DNA of 64,000 bases from Silurus meridionalis (taxonomy: Eukaryota > Chordata > Actinopteri > Siluriformes > Siluridae). Shown here piece by piece: positions 38,680 to 51,480 of the stretch (its first letter is position 1; each line of letters opens with the position of its first letter). The notes beneath the pieces were generated by a model. The model was not told where the DNA came from. It worked only from the letters and a program-made list of their open reading frames with translations, and searched no databases. The translations under genes and the position numbers were made by a program. The stretch lies in assembly GCF_014805685.1 (NCBI RefSeq), contig NC_060885.1, positions 13,892,632 to 13,956,631 on the forward strand, in the 5' to 3' direction.

Positions 38680-39237
38680 TGTCTTTGTCCGTGGTCATCC
38701 CTTGTTTCATTTCTGAGAAATGTGTAGTGCTTCTTACGAACGGAAATGTTTTCCTCTACCCTCCCCCTCAGGTTGTTTTTTTGTTACATGTTTTGTATTG
38801 TTTTATTATCACTTATGCTCTGAGAACCACTTGTACGTTTACGAATATTGTTTTTTATCTGAGTAATTACATTTTATTGATGCCTTACTTCAGCTTAGAA
38901 AAATCAAAACAGCTAGTGGCTTTCTAATATTAAGTCACATCAGTTTCCTTACTGTATCAAGTTGTTAAAAATAGTTATGCTAATTAGTTAAAGATTTAGA
39001 TTTTTCGCAATAGCAGTGGCAGTTCCAAGAAGAGACGAGACAATACATTTCTCTGGCTCACATGAAAGCACAGTTAAATACTAAGCGACTCACTCTGATC
39101 GTGATTACATAGACATTACTTTCATATCTTTTGTTTTTTAGCGGATGTTAAACACCGCATCATTCTCACCTTCATGTTTCCAACTACACAGGAAACTAAT
39201 ATATAACATATCTAGGTTACACAGTCACACACAAACA

Positions 39238-39300
39238 CATGTACACACACACACACACACACACATATACATATATATATACATATACACATACATACAT
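39238..39300. repeat. (CA)n/(TA)n microsatellite
   Basis: Short CA tract followed by TATA/CATA units. The rest of 38,700-40,820 has no gene I can support. Confidence 0.85.
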
Positions 39301-40827
39301 TTTAAAATAATATACTGCTTATGTACTATTTTAATTAATCAGTTCCATGCAGTGCAACTGAATAAAGGATGTGCATTTGTTACCTTAAATTGAAAAAAAA
39401 AAAAAAAGAACTAAAACTGGAAAAAAGGAAATAACAAAGAAACCTTAAAAATTGATTTGGAACATTTATTTGGAACCAGTCTTCATTAGTTCCTCAATGG
39501 GAGGGAGGAAATAAAAATTTAGAACTTTAGTCATTCATCCTCCCACATCAGTGCCCTATAAACACAGCAATTTGTCAACATTTTGCCAGTAAACATTTAA
39601 AACACCATGTGCAGCAAAGAAGGTATATAGCTACGAAGACACAACTAGTTTACAAAATCTCAGGGCAAAATTTACATCACATAAAAGTATTTCACATGAG
39701 GAGTAAACTCTCTGCTACAAGTTATGCTTGCTTAGATTCACAAAGTTGGAGATCATGAACAAGAACATATTAGAGAAGAACAGAGAGCAGCCGTCAATCC
39801 AACGTTTCAATTAGCTTTGAAGCAATTTCGAGTCATCAACAAAGTTCTGTTATGTTATATAATAAAGACAAAGGAATTCACATAAACAAACACAGTATTG
39901 AAAAAAATTAAATGTTCTCCATTTTTCACTTGCCTTTAGCTCAATAAGCAGATCACATACACTTAGGATTGAAAACAGGATGATTCAACAGCTGAATTTC
40001 AAAAATACTGATCACTTGCTGCTTAACATTTTAAAACACAAACATGTATTACTCTCAATTAATAGAAGATTTTTAAATAAATTAGGATGATCAGTTACAG
40101 CTTAAAATATATAATATTTAAACCGTTCACCCAAAGAAGTGTACACATTAAAAACATGTAAGACAATGCTTTCCCAAGTACCACAAAATTAATCAAAAAA
40201 TCATCTCCTCTAATCTCAAATGCAGTTCATGTGAACACCATTGACTGTACAATCATGTTTAATACCACTAACTTTACAGCTGAAATTAGAACTGGTCTTA
40301 AATATGCATTACCCAATAAAGTCTTTTGTGTTTTCATTTTATTGCTCACATTGTGAGATTTTCCCACAAAAAGCCTTTAGGCACAATGCACATTTTAGCA
40401 AATATAGATGTAAGAAAAACAAAAGATTCTTACTACCAAAACAACTTCATTGTGGTGCAGCCAACCGAATAAATCTACAGCCTGTATTCTTACAGTTAAT
40501 CAATGCCAGATGTTTTTACATATAGTGGAAAAGTACAGATTATGGAATACACAGAACAGATCCAGAAATTTGTGCAGCTATTTAAAATGTCTTAAAACCT
40601 GACTAATTTGCTATTTGCTTTGCATACAATCTGATTTAGTATGCCAGAATCCCTAACCTAATTTAATCTTATGTATGCATTTTATTTTAAATAATTGCTG
40701 CTTTATATACATTAGGATGCTGGACCAAATGTTCTCAATGTATTATTTATCTGTTTACAGAAATGAATAAAACACAAAACATATGTAGTGACTTTCCTAA
40801 AAAAGTACTGGAAAGATTTCCAGCATA

Positions 40828-40913
40828 TGCGTATGGAGATGGATGAACCGCTGTGGGGTCCCCTAATGGGAAAAGCCGAAAGAAGAAGAAGCAGAAGAAG
40901 AAGAGCACTGTTT
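40828..40913 (+). mobile_element. RTE-like LINE 3' tail
   Basis: GAACCGCTGTGGGGTCCCCT followed by AATGGGAAAAGCCGAAAGAA and AAGAAG units, the same tail as 34,316-34,360. It abuts the 3' end of the zinc-finger gene, whose likely AATAAA (minus strand, about 40,910-40,915) lies beside it. Confidence 0.65.
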
Positions 40914-41070
40914 ATTTAGAATCCACTTCTGCAAAAGCACAGAATGTAAAATCAGTAACTCTAGCAACATCCAAGTCCCAAGCCATATGCCAATTGTATA
41001 TTTTACATTAAATATCACCACACATAGTTTAAGAATGCCTGTCTCCATTTTCTTCAAATTTGCCATCCAT

Positions 41071-44000
41071 CTAAGAGATAAAGCTTTCAGCTGGCTCCCA
41101 TGTGTTTTTCCATTTTGCTCCACTGAAAAACAGAAATCCATAGATTAGGCTAATTAGTTAATAGCTTTGTAGAAATATATTTTATGCAACATAGTACTAG
41201 GTAATCAAGGCAACTAACAAATTATACAGCGGTATAGAACATTTTCATAAATCAGCTTACCATAATGAACAAGGCATCCACTTTATCCTGACTTCATCTC
41301 GCCCCTTTTTAATAAATAATAAATAATAATAATAGAAAATGGCAACAAAAAAAATGGCAACAAGAAAACAAGCCCATATTAATAAAAAATAAAATAAAGA
41401 CAAAAATGAAAAGGTTTTCTATTTTCATAACAATGTGAAACTTCTATGTATGTGTGTGTGCAATGATCAACAATATTACATTTCAGGTTAATTATTTGAA
41501 CTATCCAAAATCAGTGCCAGGATTTTAAGTTGCACAATATAGATTTTAGGATTAAATTATCTCAATTATTTTTTTCAGTGCAACCCACCTTTGTATTTCT
41601 CCATCTAAGAATTTTCTCAACAGGAAACACGCCATTGTAAATGTCATGATTGCAATCTGGGGGGTGGAACAAAAATCATACTGAGAACTTTCTAACCATT
41701 CAAATTTGCAGAATCACTAAATAGCCATGAAGAATTTGTTATAATGATCCACTAATCGGTTTAAACTCCAGAATGTTTACCTGAAATTTTCTTTTGCGTG
41801 AAAGTGAATTTAATCCTTTTGTTAAGTCTTCACTTGCACTAGATGAACCTTCTTCACATTCCACACTGTCAACTCTACATGCAATCAATGACTTTGGCGG
41901 GGTCCACTTTTCTGCTGGCTGCATTTTGCTAGAGGCAGTTGGAAAAACGGAATTGTCTGCCCGTCATCTGACTGCCTCACGCCTTCACTTGATTCAGTCC
42001 CAGAACTGGAAGCATGGCATTCCATTAGAAATTCTTTATAGATATTAGATGCTGATTTTTTATCTAAAATGGGTGCATTAATGGTTGGGCCTGCAGATTG
42101 TTTATTAGAGCTTCCTGTAGATGATGCGGGTTCCACAGCTGAGGACAAGTTCTCAAACGACTCCACAGAGCTCCTGTTATTTTGATCATCTAGCAGCAAG
42201 GAGCTTTTAGGAAATAGTGCAGCTTTCAACTGAGCCTCTGAAATTCTCTAAGCGAACCTCCACCTTAGACTTTAGTTCTTTGGGTACTGTAAATGAATGG
42301 GATGGGCTAGGGATGTCCTGTTGAACAACACCAGGAACATGACCATGAGCATGGATTCGCTTGTGTATGTTCCAGCCACAACGAGTAGCAAACATGTGAT
42401 CACAGAGGTAGCATTTATATGGGAATGGGTTCTCCAATGTAGGAGGTACATGCTGATTGTGAATAGCGAGTTTCTTCAGACAGGTGAATGTCTGTCCACA
42501 CCTGCTGCACCTATGCTTCTTGGGGCACTTGTGGGTCTCAAATTCTATTATTTCCTGAAACACTGTTCCACACTCTTTGCAGGTATACCCACATGAGGTC
42601 ACTAGTGAATTCTTTTTTGGCTCATTTCGCTGCTGTGTGCATTGGCCTGAAGTGCAACACACACAAGGTTTCTGGTTGCCTAGGAGGTGCCGGTCACGGA
42701 GCGTGTGTGTTACACTGCTGCTTTGTGTGGCAGCGATTTTCTTTGACATGTATTTTTTTTTAGATTCCACTGTCCTCTTTCTTATTGATCTTTTCCTCAC
42801 AGTTCTGGTTGTGCTAGTTGGTGGTGGCTGGGGGCTGACAACTGCAAGAGCTTGAATCTCAGAGGTCGCAAGCATTTCCGTCTCTGTGCCAGATGTTTGA
42901 TGTTCTGAGACTATACTAGCAGGAGACAGACCACATATTTTATTTCTTCCTTGTAACTGAGTCACTTGGGGTTTAGTGACAGATGTTTCTGTAGGTAAAT
43001 AAAAAAAGGAAGAAAAAAGCACCAACACTATTAAAGCAATCAGATATAAAGTGCATCCGGAAAGTATTCACAGCGCTTCCCTTTTCCCCACATTTTGTTG
43101 TTACAGCCTTATTCCCAAATGGAATAAATTAATTATTTTCCTTAAAATTCTACAAACAGTACCCCATGATGAAAACGTGAAAATAATTTTTTCAAATGTA
43201 TATAAAAACATTTTTTTTTTAATTAAATCAAAATAATTTCATAGCCTCCATCCTGACACTCAAAACTGAGCTCAGGCGCATCCTGTTTCCACTGATCATC
43301 CTTGGAGTCCACCTGTGGTAAATTCATTTGATTGGAAATGACTTGCGAAGGCACACACCTGTCTATATAAAGTCCCACAGTTAACAGTGCATGTCAAAGC
43401 ACAAACCAAGCCATGAAGTCTAAAGAATTGTCTGTAGACCTACGAGACAGGATTGTATCAAGGCACAGATCTGGGGAAGGGTACAGAAAAATGCAACACT
43501 GAAGGTCCCAATGTGCACAGTGGCCTTAATCATCTATAAAAATTCAAGAACTTTGGAACCACCAGGACTCTTCCTAGAGCGGGCCACCCAACCAAACTGA
43601 GTGATCACGGAGGTGTCCAAGAACTGGTTGGTCACACTGAAAGACATTTTGCTGTAAAGAAAGGAGAACTTTCCAGAAGAACAACCATCTTGGCTGCACT
43701 CCACCAATTAGGCCTGTATGGTTGAGTGGCCAGACAGAAGCCACTCCTCAGTAAAAGGCACATGACAGTATGCCTGGTGTTTGCCAAAAGGAACCTAAAG
43801 AACTCTCAGAACATGAGATCAAAGATTGAATTCTTTGGCCTGAATGTCAAGTGTCATGTCTGGAGGAAACCAGGCATTGCTTATCACCTGGCCAATACCA
43901 TCCCTACAGTAAAGCATGGTGGTGGCAGCAGCATGATGCTATGCGGGATGTTTTTCAGCGGCAGGAACTGGGAGACTAGTTAGGATTTAGGGAAAGTTGA

Positions 44001-46958
44001 AGGCAGCAATGTACAGAGACATCCTATATGAAAGCCTGCTCCAAAGGGCTCTGGACCTGTTCACCTTCCAACACGACAACTACCCTAAGCACACAACCTG
44101 TGAATGTTCTTCTGGCCGTCTGGCCCAGCCAGAGCCCAGACTTAAACCTGATTGAACATCTCTGAAAAGATCTGAAAATAGCTGTGCCTTGACGCTCCCC
44201 ATCCAACCCAATGGAACTTAAGAGGTTCTGCAAAGAAAAATGGGAGAAACTACCCAAAAATAGGTGCGTCAAGCTTGTAACACAAAACTCAAAAAGAATT
44301 GAGGCTGTAATTGGTGCCAAATGTGCTTCAACAATGTATTGAGCAAAGGCTGTGAATACTCAAGTACATGCAAGGTTTTCATTTTTACTAAATTTGCAAA
44401 GATTTTAAACTTCTTTCACAGTGTCATTATGGGGTATTGTTTGTAGAACTTTGAGGAAAAATTATGATTTGAATCCATGTTGGAATAAGGCTGTAACATA
44501 TAATGTGGAAAAAGTGAAGCGCTGTGAATACTTTCTGGATGCACTGTATGTATACATGCTGTTATGGTACTGGGATGGACAGCTAGATTCTGTGGCCATT
44601 TAAGTATTTTTTTGTGTAGATTTGGACACCTGTATTGGATCACCATGTTGCCAAATTTTTTTTTCATTATTGCAGGTCCCAATAATTATGAAGCTTTATC
44701 AATGTAGATTTACAGATTGTCAGTCATAACTAAAACAGTGTGACTAATGACTAAAGCAGTAAGTCTAATTTGTTATCAAATAAGCACACAGTACACTTAT
44801 CCATTATTCAAAGTGCACACTGCACAGGTTTTACTTATTTTTTTGCACAATATATTTTAGTGTATATATGTTTTGACTAAGTAAATGGAAACGTTACAGA
44901 CATATTGGATAAATAATTGTGTAATACCTACAGTAGGTACAGAAAACAAATATTTATATACAACGAGAGAGATATGCATAGTGATGTATGGCCACAATAA
45001 AAAAGGACTATTATTTAAAATGTGTATGTACAAAAAGAAAAAAAATTCACATCAGTTTAAGGAACAGTCTGATGTACAAACCTTTATACATATCATATTG
45101 TACAGTCTAGCAAGTTATTTGAATGTTTACCAGGTGCTGTAATTTCAGGAGTTACAGGAACTGAAATGCTCTCCTGCCTGGTGTCCAATTCCTCAGCAGC
45201 AGCATCTTCCAGCATTTGAATTTCAAACTAAAAGATTAACAGAGATTTTCAAACATATACTCTATCAGAAGCAAATTGGACATGGTTAAAATCATATTAA
45301 AACTGCAACTTAAAGTCCAGATTTTAGTCAATGAAAAAAATATAACAATTTCAAACAAGTACAAATACATACCACTTTCTATCTGCTACTGTAGTAAAAA
45401 AACTAAACAAATACGTAAGCAATGCCAGTTTGCATAAACAGTAACATTTACTTTTTATGTACTTTGGCTTTAGCATTTTACCACTAATGAAACAGCACAG
45501 CAATTTGTGCTGCTTCATTTATGGTAAAATGCAAAACTATAAGTACATTCAGACTACATATTTTACTTTTGATGCAAAATGGCATTGATTGCTTACTGTT
45601 GTTTACCTACACAAAATTAGCACATTACTTATTACAATGCAATTAATATCTCTAAAATTTTTTTAAGAAAAGCTCAGCCAGTCATGAGAGGTCTAACGAC
45701 AAACAAGCTTGCTATTCAAATTCAATATAAAATAAAACTGTGACCTGCAAGTTTTGCAAAGCGGAGTGTGTGGCATGAAAGTACCTTGTATGCATATGTA
45801 ATTTATGCATATATCATTTACATCATACAATATTAAATTGGTTATATATTCTGGATGCTTACATCTTCACAACTGAACAAAATGTTTATTTGCTTATTTC
45901 AATTATATTTTATATTGATTATTTTAAGCATGGTTGTCAACTTGCCATCTGCAATTATCGTTTAAAACAATACAAATGTTGATTTACACAAATTGGGGGA
46001 GTGGTGGCTCACTTGTTATGGTGCTGGGTTACTGATCGGAAGCCCCTGCCACTCTTGGGCCCTTAAACAAGGCTCTTAACCATCTGTGCTCTAGTGGCGC
46101 CATATCATGGCTGACCCCATGCTCTGACCCCAGCTTCGGAGCAAGCTGGGATATGCGAAGAACGAATTTCACAGTGCTGTAATGTATACGTGAAAAAAAA
46201 GGCTATTCTTCTTGCATAACCAAGTGCTGTTTTTGTTTTGATTTTGCCAAAAAAAAAAAACCCTGCATGAGAGAATTTGTTCAAAAGAGAAACTATAACA
46301 AACTATTACAAACAACAAACTATAAGCTTTAAAATATCAAAATTAAAGACATTTATATAAATACCTTTAATTAGTGTTTTATATATTTATAATAAGCAAA
46401 ACATCAAATATAAATAAAATACAACATTGTTTTGCTCAGTTGTGAAGATGTAAGCATCGAGAATATATAACGAAAAAAAAAAAAAAAAAAAACAATTGTT
46501 GGGTTAATCGATTATCAATCTAATCATATGAATCAAGCTGACAACATATAAAAAAAAAACGGAAAAAAAAAAAAGACCCGCTCCTGCATAGTTTAATAAC
46601 TATAATCCCCATAGATATAATTCAACATGTAGTGCTGTAGCATATATTTAAAAAAACGTACCCTGCATTCTGTACTTTCAGGAATCACATGGCTCTGCTG
46701 GGACAACTCCACTTCATCCTCTTCAATTTTTAACATCACTTGTGTCATTTGATTTCTGAAAAGGGGCACTGCTGACTGCATTTCTCTCTGTTCCATCTCC
46801 TGCTTGAGGTCATCAATTTCCCTCCAGCTACGAAAGATCTCCATTCTCGTCTCTAACATGACATCAGTAAAAACTTTCACAATCTCTGATGTTGTCTTTA
46901 TCATGAGTGCCTCAACAATAGTCTGAAATTTGGCAGATATGGGGTCCTCCACCTCCAT
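41071..46958 (-). CDS. Fish-type C2H2 zinc-finger protein, main exon with two frame breaks
   Basis: Exons: 46958-46662, 45227-45131, 42988-41781, 41656-41589 and 41122-41071. An acceptor at 46,978 shows a further 5' UTR exon. Exon 1 encodes the [19 protein letters not shown]...EI..LK helix common at the start of fish zinc-finger proteins. Exon 3 encodes a basic stretch, then three fingers: an odd CCHC-like C268/C271/H284/C286, C292/C295/H308/H311 and C324/C327/H340/H344. The direct frame ends at TAA 42,209-42,207 (391 residues). A protein-like frame continues in +1 from 42,247 to 41,885, then returns to the first frame from 41,963 to 41,781; the exon phases fit this return. A full product of about 573 residues would need both breaks to be sequence errors or be bypassed. 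Nuclear DNA-binding role inferred from family. Confidence 0.75.
43049..44546 (+). mobile_element. Tc1-like transposon, 1.5 kb, in intron 2 of the zinc-finger gene
   Basis: Inverted ends (AGTGCATCCGGAAAGTATTC at the left; GAATACTTTCTGGATGCACT at the right) are flanked by TA on both sides (43,047-43,048 and 44,547-44,548). Plus-strand transposase remains run from ATG 43,413 ([18 protein letters not shown]) to near 44,341, with stops and frameshifts, so it is not autonomous. Both ends look usable in trans. Confidence 0.9.
43413..44341 (+). pseudogene. Tc1 transposase pseudogene
   Basis: Begins with the helix-turn-helix region ([20 protein letters not shown]), passes through [18 protein letters not shown] and the region of the last catalytic acid, and ends with an [14 protein letters not shown] C-terminus. 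Several in-frame stops and shifts. Confidence 0.8.
45837..46472. repeat. Inverted repeat pair flanking a SINE
   Basis: GATGCTTACATCTTCACAAC near 45,855 is inverted at 46,440-46,460 (GTTGTGAAGATGTAAGCATC), with similarity spreading to about 50 bases each side. About 540 bases lie between, including the SINE. Lies in intron 1 of the zinc-finger gene. Confidence 0.7.
45990..46205 (+). mobile_element. tRNA-derived SINE
   Basis: GTGGTGGCTCACTTGTTATG gives a degenerate A box at the head. A middle part with CATGGCTGACCCCATGCTCT follows, then the tail GAATTTCACAGTGCTGTAAT and an A run. This head/tail plan is that of a common fish SINE. Truncated in the B-box area. Confidence 0.7.
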
Positions 46959-47035
46959 GATGCTTTGATGCAATCTTCCTGTAGGGGAATAGAAAACACA
47001 CACACACACATACATATACACATACATACATACAC

Positions 47036-47156
<121 letters not shown>

Positions 47157-47985
47157 CAGTGGAACCTCGGGTTACAATTTAATTCGTTCGGTACTTTATT
47201 CAGTAACCTGAAAAGTTCGTATCCCGATACAAATTTCCCCATAATAATGAACAGAAACTTGGTAATTCGTTCTGGACAACCAAAATATTACTTAAATAAA
47301 AATAAAGCCAATATTCACTAATATTATTTACTTTTAACATGTTATATTAAAATCATACCACATAAAACATACAAAAGAGGAAAACATCTTTACCGGTACT
47401 TTCCTTTGAGAAGACTCGCTGCAGGACATGACGTTCGTAGAAGGGGGAGGAGGAGAGTTATTGTTTGGAAGGAGAATCTTATTATATTATATTATTTATA
47501 TATTATTATATATTATATTATTATTAACATGAACGCTGAGACAATTGTTGCATTAGAGGGAAAATGAGAGCTGTTTCTTTAAGGCTACTATCAGTTGGTA
47601 TTGAAGTCCAGAGTGAAATTCATTATGGGTATTGTACTTGGAAAAGACTGTAACCCTGCTAATCTATCTTCATAAAAACAAGTAAAGTGGTTATGCATCG
47701 GCTAATGTTGTCCATCTCATCATTCCACGAGCATGAACTAACGAGTTGTTACGCTGCTGCCGGGAAAAGTTCAAGCGGATAAGTAACACGATGCTCGCTA
47801 GGGACACAGGACGCTAACTGATGTGACGAGCTGCGTGGATAGAGCAAAACAACCAACTTGCCTGCGATTTTTGGTGGCGGCGTTCGTATCGATATATTGT
47901 TCGTAACCAGGGCAAAATTTTGATGAACTGCGATTCGTAACCTGAATTATCGTATGCCGGGCGTTCGTAACCCGAGGTTCCACTG
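47157..47985. mobile_element. Non-autonomous pogo/Tigger-like element
   Basis: Perfect inverted ends CAGTGGAACCTCGGGTTAC and GTAACCCGAGGTTCCACTG, 829 bases apart. A CAGTGGAACCTCG start is characteristic of pogo/Tigger-type TcMar elements. Subterminal TTCGTA words recur. No transposase frame seen. Confidence 0.85.

Positions 47986-48039
<54 letters not shown>
47986..48039. repeat. (TA)n microsatellite, second segment
   Basis: About 25 TA units between the pogo-like element and the Tc1 element; likely part of the same original TA tract. Confidence 0.95.
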
Positions 48040-48042
<3 letters not shown>

Positions 48043-49643
48043 TGAAGAAAATAAGTATTTGAACACCCTGCTATTTTGCAAGTTCTCCCACTTGGAAATC
48101 ATGGAGGGTCTGAAATTGTCATCGTAGGTGCATGTCCACTGTGAGAGACATAATCTAAAAAAAAAAAAAAATCCAGAAATCACAATATTTGATTTTTAAA
48201 CTATTTATTTGTATGATACAGCTGCAAATAAGTATTTGAACACCTGTCTATCAGCTAGAATTCTGACCCTCAAAGACCTGTTAGTCTGCCTTTAAAATGT
48301 CCACCTACGCTACATTTATTATCCTTAATTAGATGCACCTGTTTGAGGTCGTTAGCTGCATAAAGACACCTGTCCACCCTATACAATCAGTAAGAATCCA
48401 ACTTCTAACATGGCCAAGACCAAAGAGCTGTCCAAAGACACTAGAGACTAAATTGCACACCTCCACAAGGCTGGAAAGGGCTACGGGGAAATTGCCACGC
48501 AGCTTGGTAAAAAAAGGTCCACTGTTGGAGCAATCATTAGAAAATGGAAGAAGCTAAACATGACTGTCAATCTCCCTCGGACTGGGGCTCCATGCAAGAT
48601 CTCACCTTGTGGGGTGTCAATGATCCCAAGGAAGGTGAGAAATCAGCCCAGAACTACACGGGAGGAGCTGGTCAATGACCTAAAAAGAGCTGGGACCACC
48701 GTTTCCAAGGTTACTGTTGGTAATACACTAAGACGTCATGGTTTGAAATCATGCATGGCACGGAAGGTTCCCCTGCTTAAACCAGCACATGTCCAGGCAC
48801 GTCTTAAGTTTGCCAATGACCATTTGGATGATCCAGAGGAGTCATGGGAGAAAGTCATGTGGTCAGATGAGACCAAAATAGAACTTTTGGGTCATAATTC
48901 CACTAAACGTGTTTGGAGGAAGAAGAATGATGAGTACCATCCCAAGAACACCATCCCTACTGTGAAGCATGGGGGTGGTAGCATCATGCTTTGGGGGTGT
49001 TTTTCTGCACATGGGACAGGGCGACTGCACTGTATTAAGGAGAGGATGACCGGGCCATGTATTGCGAGATTTTAGGGAACAACCTCCTTCCCTCAGTTAG
49101 AGCATTGAAGATGGGTCGAAGGCTCGGTCTTCCAACATGACAGTGACTCGAAGCACACAGCCAGGATAACCAAGGAGTGGCTCTGTAAGAAGCATATCAA
49201 GGTTCTGGCATGGCCTAGCCAGTCTCCAGACCTAAACCCAATAGAGAATCTTTGGAAGGAGCTCAAACTCCGTGTTTCTCAGCGACAGGCCAGAAACCTG
49301 AATGATCTAAAGAAGATCTGTGTGGAGGAGTGGGCCAAAATCCCTCCTGCAGTGTGTGCAAACCTGGTGAAAAACTACAGGAAACGTTTAACCTCTGTAA
49401 TTGCAAACAAAGGCTACTGTACCATATATTAACATTGACTTTCTCAGGTGTTCAAATACTTATTTGCAGCTGTATCATACAAATAAATAGTTAAAAAATC
49501 ATACATTGTGATTTCTGGATTTTTTTTTAGATTATGTCTCTCACAGTGGACATGCACCTACGAGGACAATTTCAGACCCCTCCATGATTTCTAAGTGGGA
49601 GAACTTGCAAAATAGCAGGGTGTTCAAATACTTATTTTCCTCA

Positions 49644-49646
<3 letters not shown>
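48040..49646 (+). mobile_element. Tc1-like transposon, 1.6 kb, with long inverted repeats
   Basis: Ends CAGTGAAGAAAATAAGTATT and its inverse at 49,627-49,646 (ATACTTATTTTCCTCACTG, one change), flanked by TA. The inverted repeats extend about 205 bases on each side (to 48,245 and from 49,441). Only a few mismatches separate the two repeats, which suggests a fairly recent insertion. Confidence 0.92.
48410..49432 (+). pseudogene. Tc1 transposase pseudogene
   Basis: Starts at ATG 48,410 (MAKTKELSKDTRD) and hits a stop at codon 14. The middle frame, 48,560-49,075, has [15 protein letters not shown] and a [19 protein letters not shown] block, and a frameshift near 49,070 follows. The HDSDSKHTA and [11 protein letters not shown] regions with the other DDE acids are recognisable. 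Few lesions, so recently inactivated. Confidence 0.85.

Positions 49647-49694
<48 letters not shown>
49647..49694. repeat. (TA)n microsatellite, third segment
   Basis: About 23 TA units directly after the Tc1 element. Confidence 0.95.
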
Positions 49695-49697
<3 letters not shown>

Positions 49698-49815
49698 AGT
49701 CAAGTCAGAAGCTTTTATTGTCATTTCAACCATATACAGCTGACACAGTACACAGTGAAATGAGACAACGTTCCTCCAGAACCCTGGTGCTACATTAAAC
49801 AACATAAAGCTACAT
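49695..49815 (-). repeat. Dispersed repeat (TCAAGTCAAGTC type)
   Basis: TCAAGTCAAGTCAGAAGCTT, TTATTGTCATTTCAACCATA and ACACAGTGAAATGAGACAAC are typical of an abundant fish retroposon tail read in antisense. Confidence 0.55.
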
Positions 49816-49849
49816 AACTGATCAACTTTGATCCCCTGTAGTTACTGCA

Positions 49850-50590
49850 GGTCTGCACATCTCCCTTATTTTAAAAAAAAACACTACCAGTTCACTACTT
49901 CTCCATTCCTCAGGCATCCTGTCACCTTCCAAAATCTTGTTGAACAACCTGTTTAAAAACTCCACTGCCATCTCTCCTAAACATCTTCATGCTTCTACTG
50001 GTATGTCATCTGGTCCAACCGACTTTCCAGTCTTCATCCTCTTAATCGCTGCACTCACTTCCTCCTTACTGATCCTATACATTTCCTGCTTCACCATTTC
50101 TACATCATCCAACCTTCACTCTAATTTTCCTCATTCATCAGCTGCTCAAAAAAATATTCCCTCCATCTTCTTAACACACTCTGCTCACTAGTCAACACAT
50201 TTCCATCTCCATCCTTTATTACTCTAACTTGCAGCACATCCTTCCCAGATCTGTCCATCTGCCTGACCAAACAGTACAAATCCTTTTCTCCTTCCTTAGT
50301 GTCCAACTTACAGCTCCTCATATGCCTTTTCCTTGGCTTTTGCCACATCCCTCTTCAACTGCTGCCGCATCTAGGTTCACCTTCTACCACTTCATCCAAC
50401 TCACTCCAACATTTTTCCTTCCCCTCCATCTCACAACCCTCTTGTGGAGGATAAGCACTGATGACATTTATCATCACCCCTTTAACATCAAGCTTCACAT
50501 TCATCACCCTATCAGAAACTCTCTTGACCGCCACTACACTCCTACTTACTTTGACATTTCTCTTTCCATCCACACTATGATAGAACAGAT
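49850..50590 (-). mobile_element. RTE-like LINE fragment (endonuclease piece joined to reverse transcriptase N-terminal piece)
   Basis: The minus strand reads an endonuclease part (VISAYPPQEGCEMEGKEK, 50,355-50,573), a jump, then DLYCLVRQMDRSGKDVLQVR and VLRRWREYFFEQLMNEEN (50,121-50,348). Next come the DEIPVEA-like start and RMPEEWRS region of the reverse transcriptase near 49,900. Internally deleted, with stops. Confidence 0.8.
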
Positions 50591-51309
50591 AGCTACAGGC
50601 CTAATGTATATAGAAGATACTTACACTATAGCAACAAGGGGTTTAATTGTATGAATACAACACAAAAAGTTCCATATCGGTGACAATGCTGAGAATGGGA
50701 ATTATCCAACATTCAATCATTTAAAAAACAAAAACAAAAAAAACCCCATCTAACCAATGTTAGTCTCTTTGCTTCGATGAGGAGAGAAGTTCGTGGCACC
50801 TTGTGCACAGCGGCCACAGTCTGCAGCTGTTTGGGTTGTTTCAGTGGCACAGAAAGTTGTTGCTCACTTTAAGTGACTAAACGCCGTGTCATTGTGTTTT
50901 TCGACACGATTTACATTTACATTAGCTGTCTGAATCCAGTCCTTTTCTGAAATATGTACCAGAGTACATTTTAAATACAGCGACTGGAGGTAAAACAAAT
51001 GCTTCTTTAACCAGGAAAAAACAGACAGCATGTAGCATCCACTGTTACCTTCCTGAAAGAAAAGTCCTATATTTTCACACACAGAAACACAAAAAAGTAG
51101 TAAATAACTCACCCAAAAAATACAGAAATAAACTGCAAATGTCGTTTAACGAACGACCTTTCCGTAGATTTTTTTTGGCCCGCTAAACAATTTTTTAAGC
51201 GTATCGTGGGCAACTCTTGAAGGATCCGGATAGAAACACACACTACATACTCCGTTCCGTATAAAGAAAGTTGCAGTCGAACAGAGAAAAAGAGCCGTTA
51301 AAAACAAAT

Positions 51310-51480
51310 CCGTATCTCCCATTAGGGGTCGCCACAGCGGATCATCTGTCTCCATACTACATCTGCCAACTACAGTACCTGCATGTCTTCCCTCACCACA
51401 TCCATGAACATCCTCATTGGTCTTCATCTTTTTCTCCTTCCTGGTGGCTCCATCCTCAGCATTCTCCTAATGATTGAAAA
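51310..51480 (-). mobile_element. RTE-like LINE 3' tail
   Basis: Minus strand: EDVHGCGEGRHAG-like frame and GATCCGCTGTGGCGACCCCT, homologous to 480-620 and 8,505-8,625. Confidence 0.7.

Noticed and set aside
50864..51112. 82-codon minus-strand frame
   Set aside because: No family recognised and no splice or conservation support.
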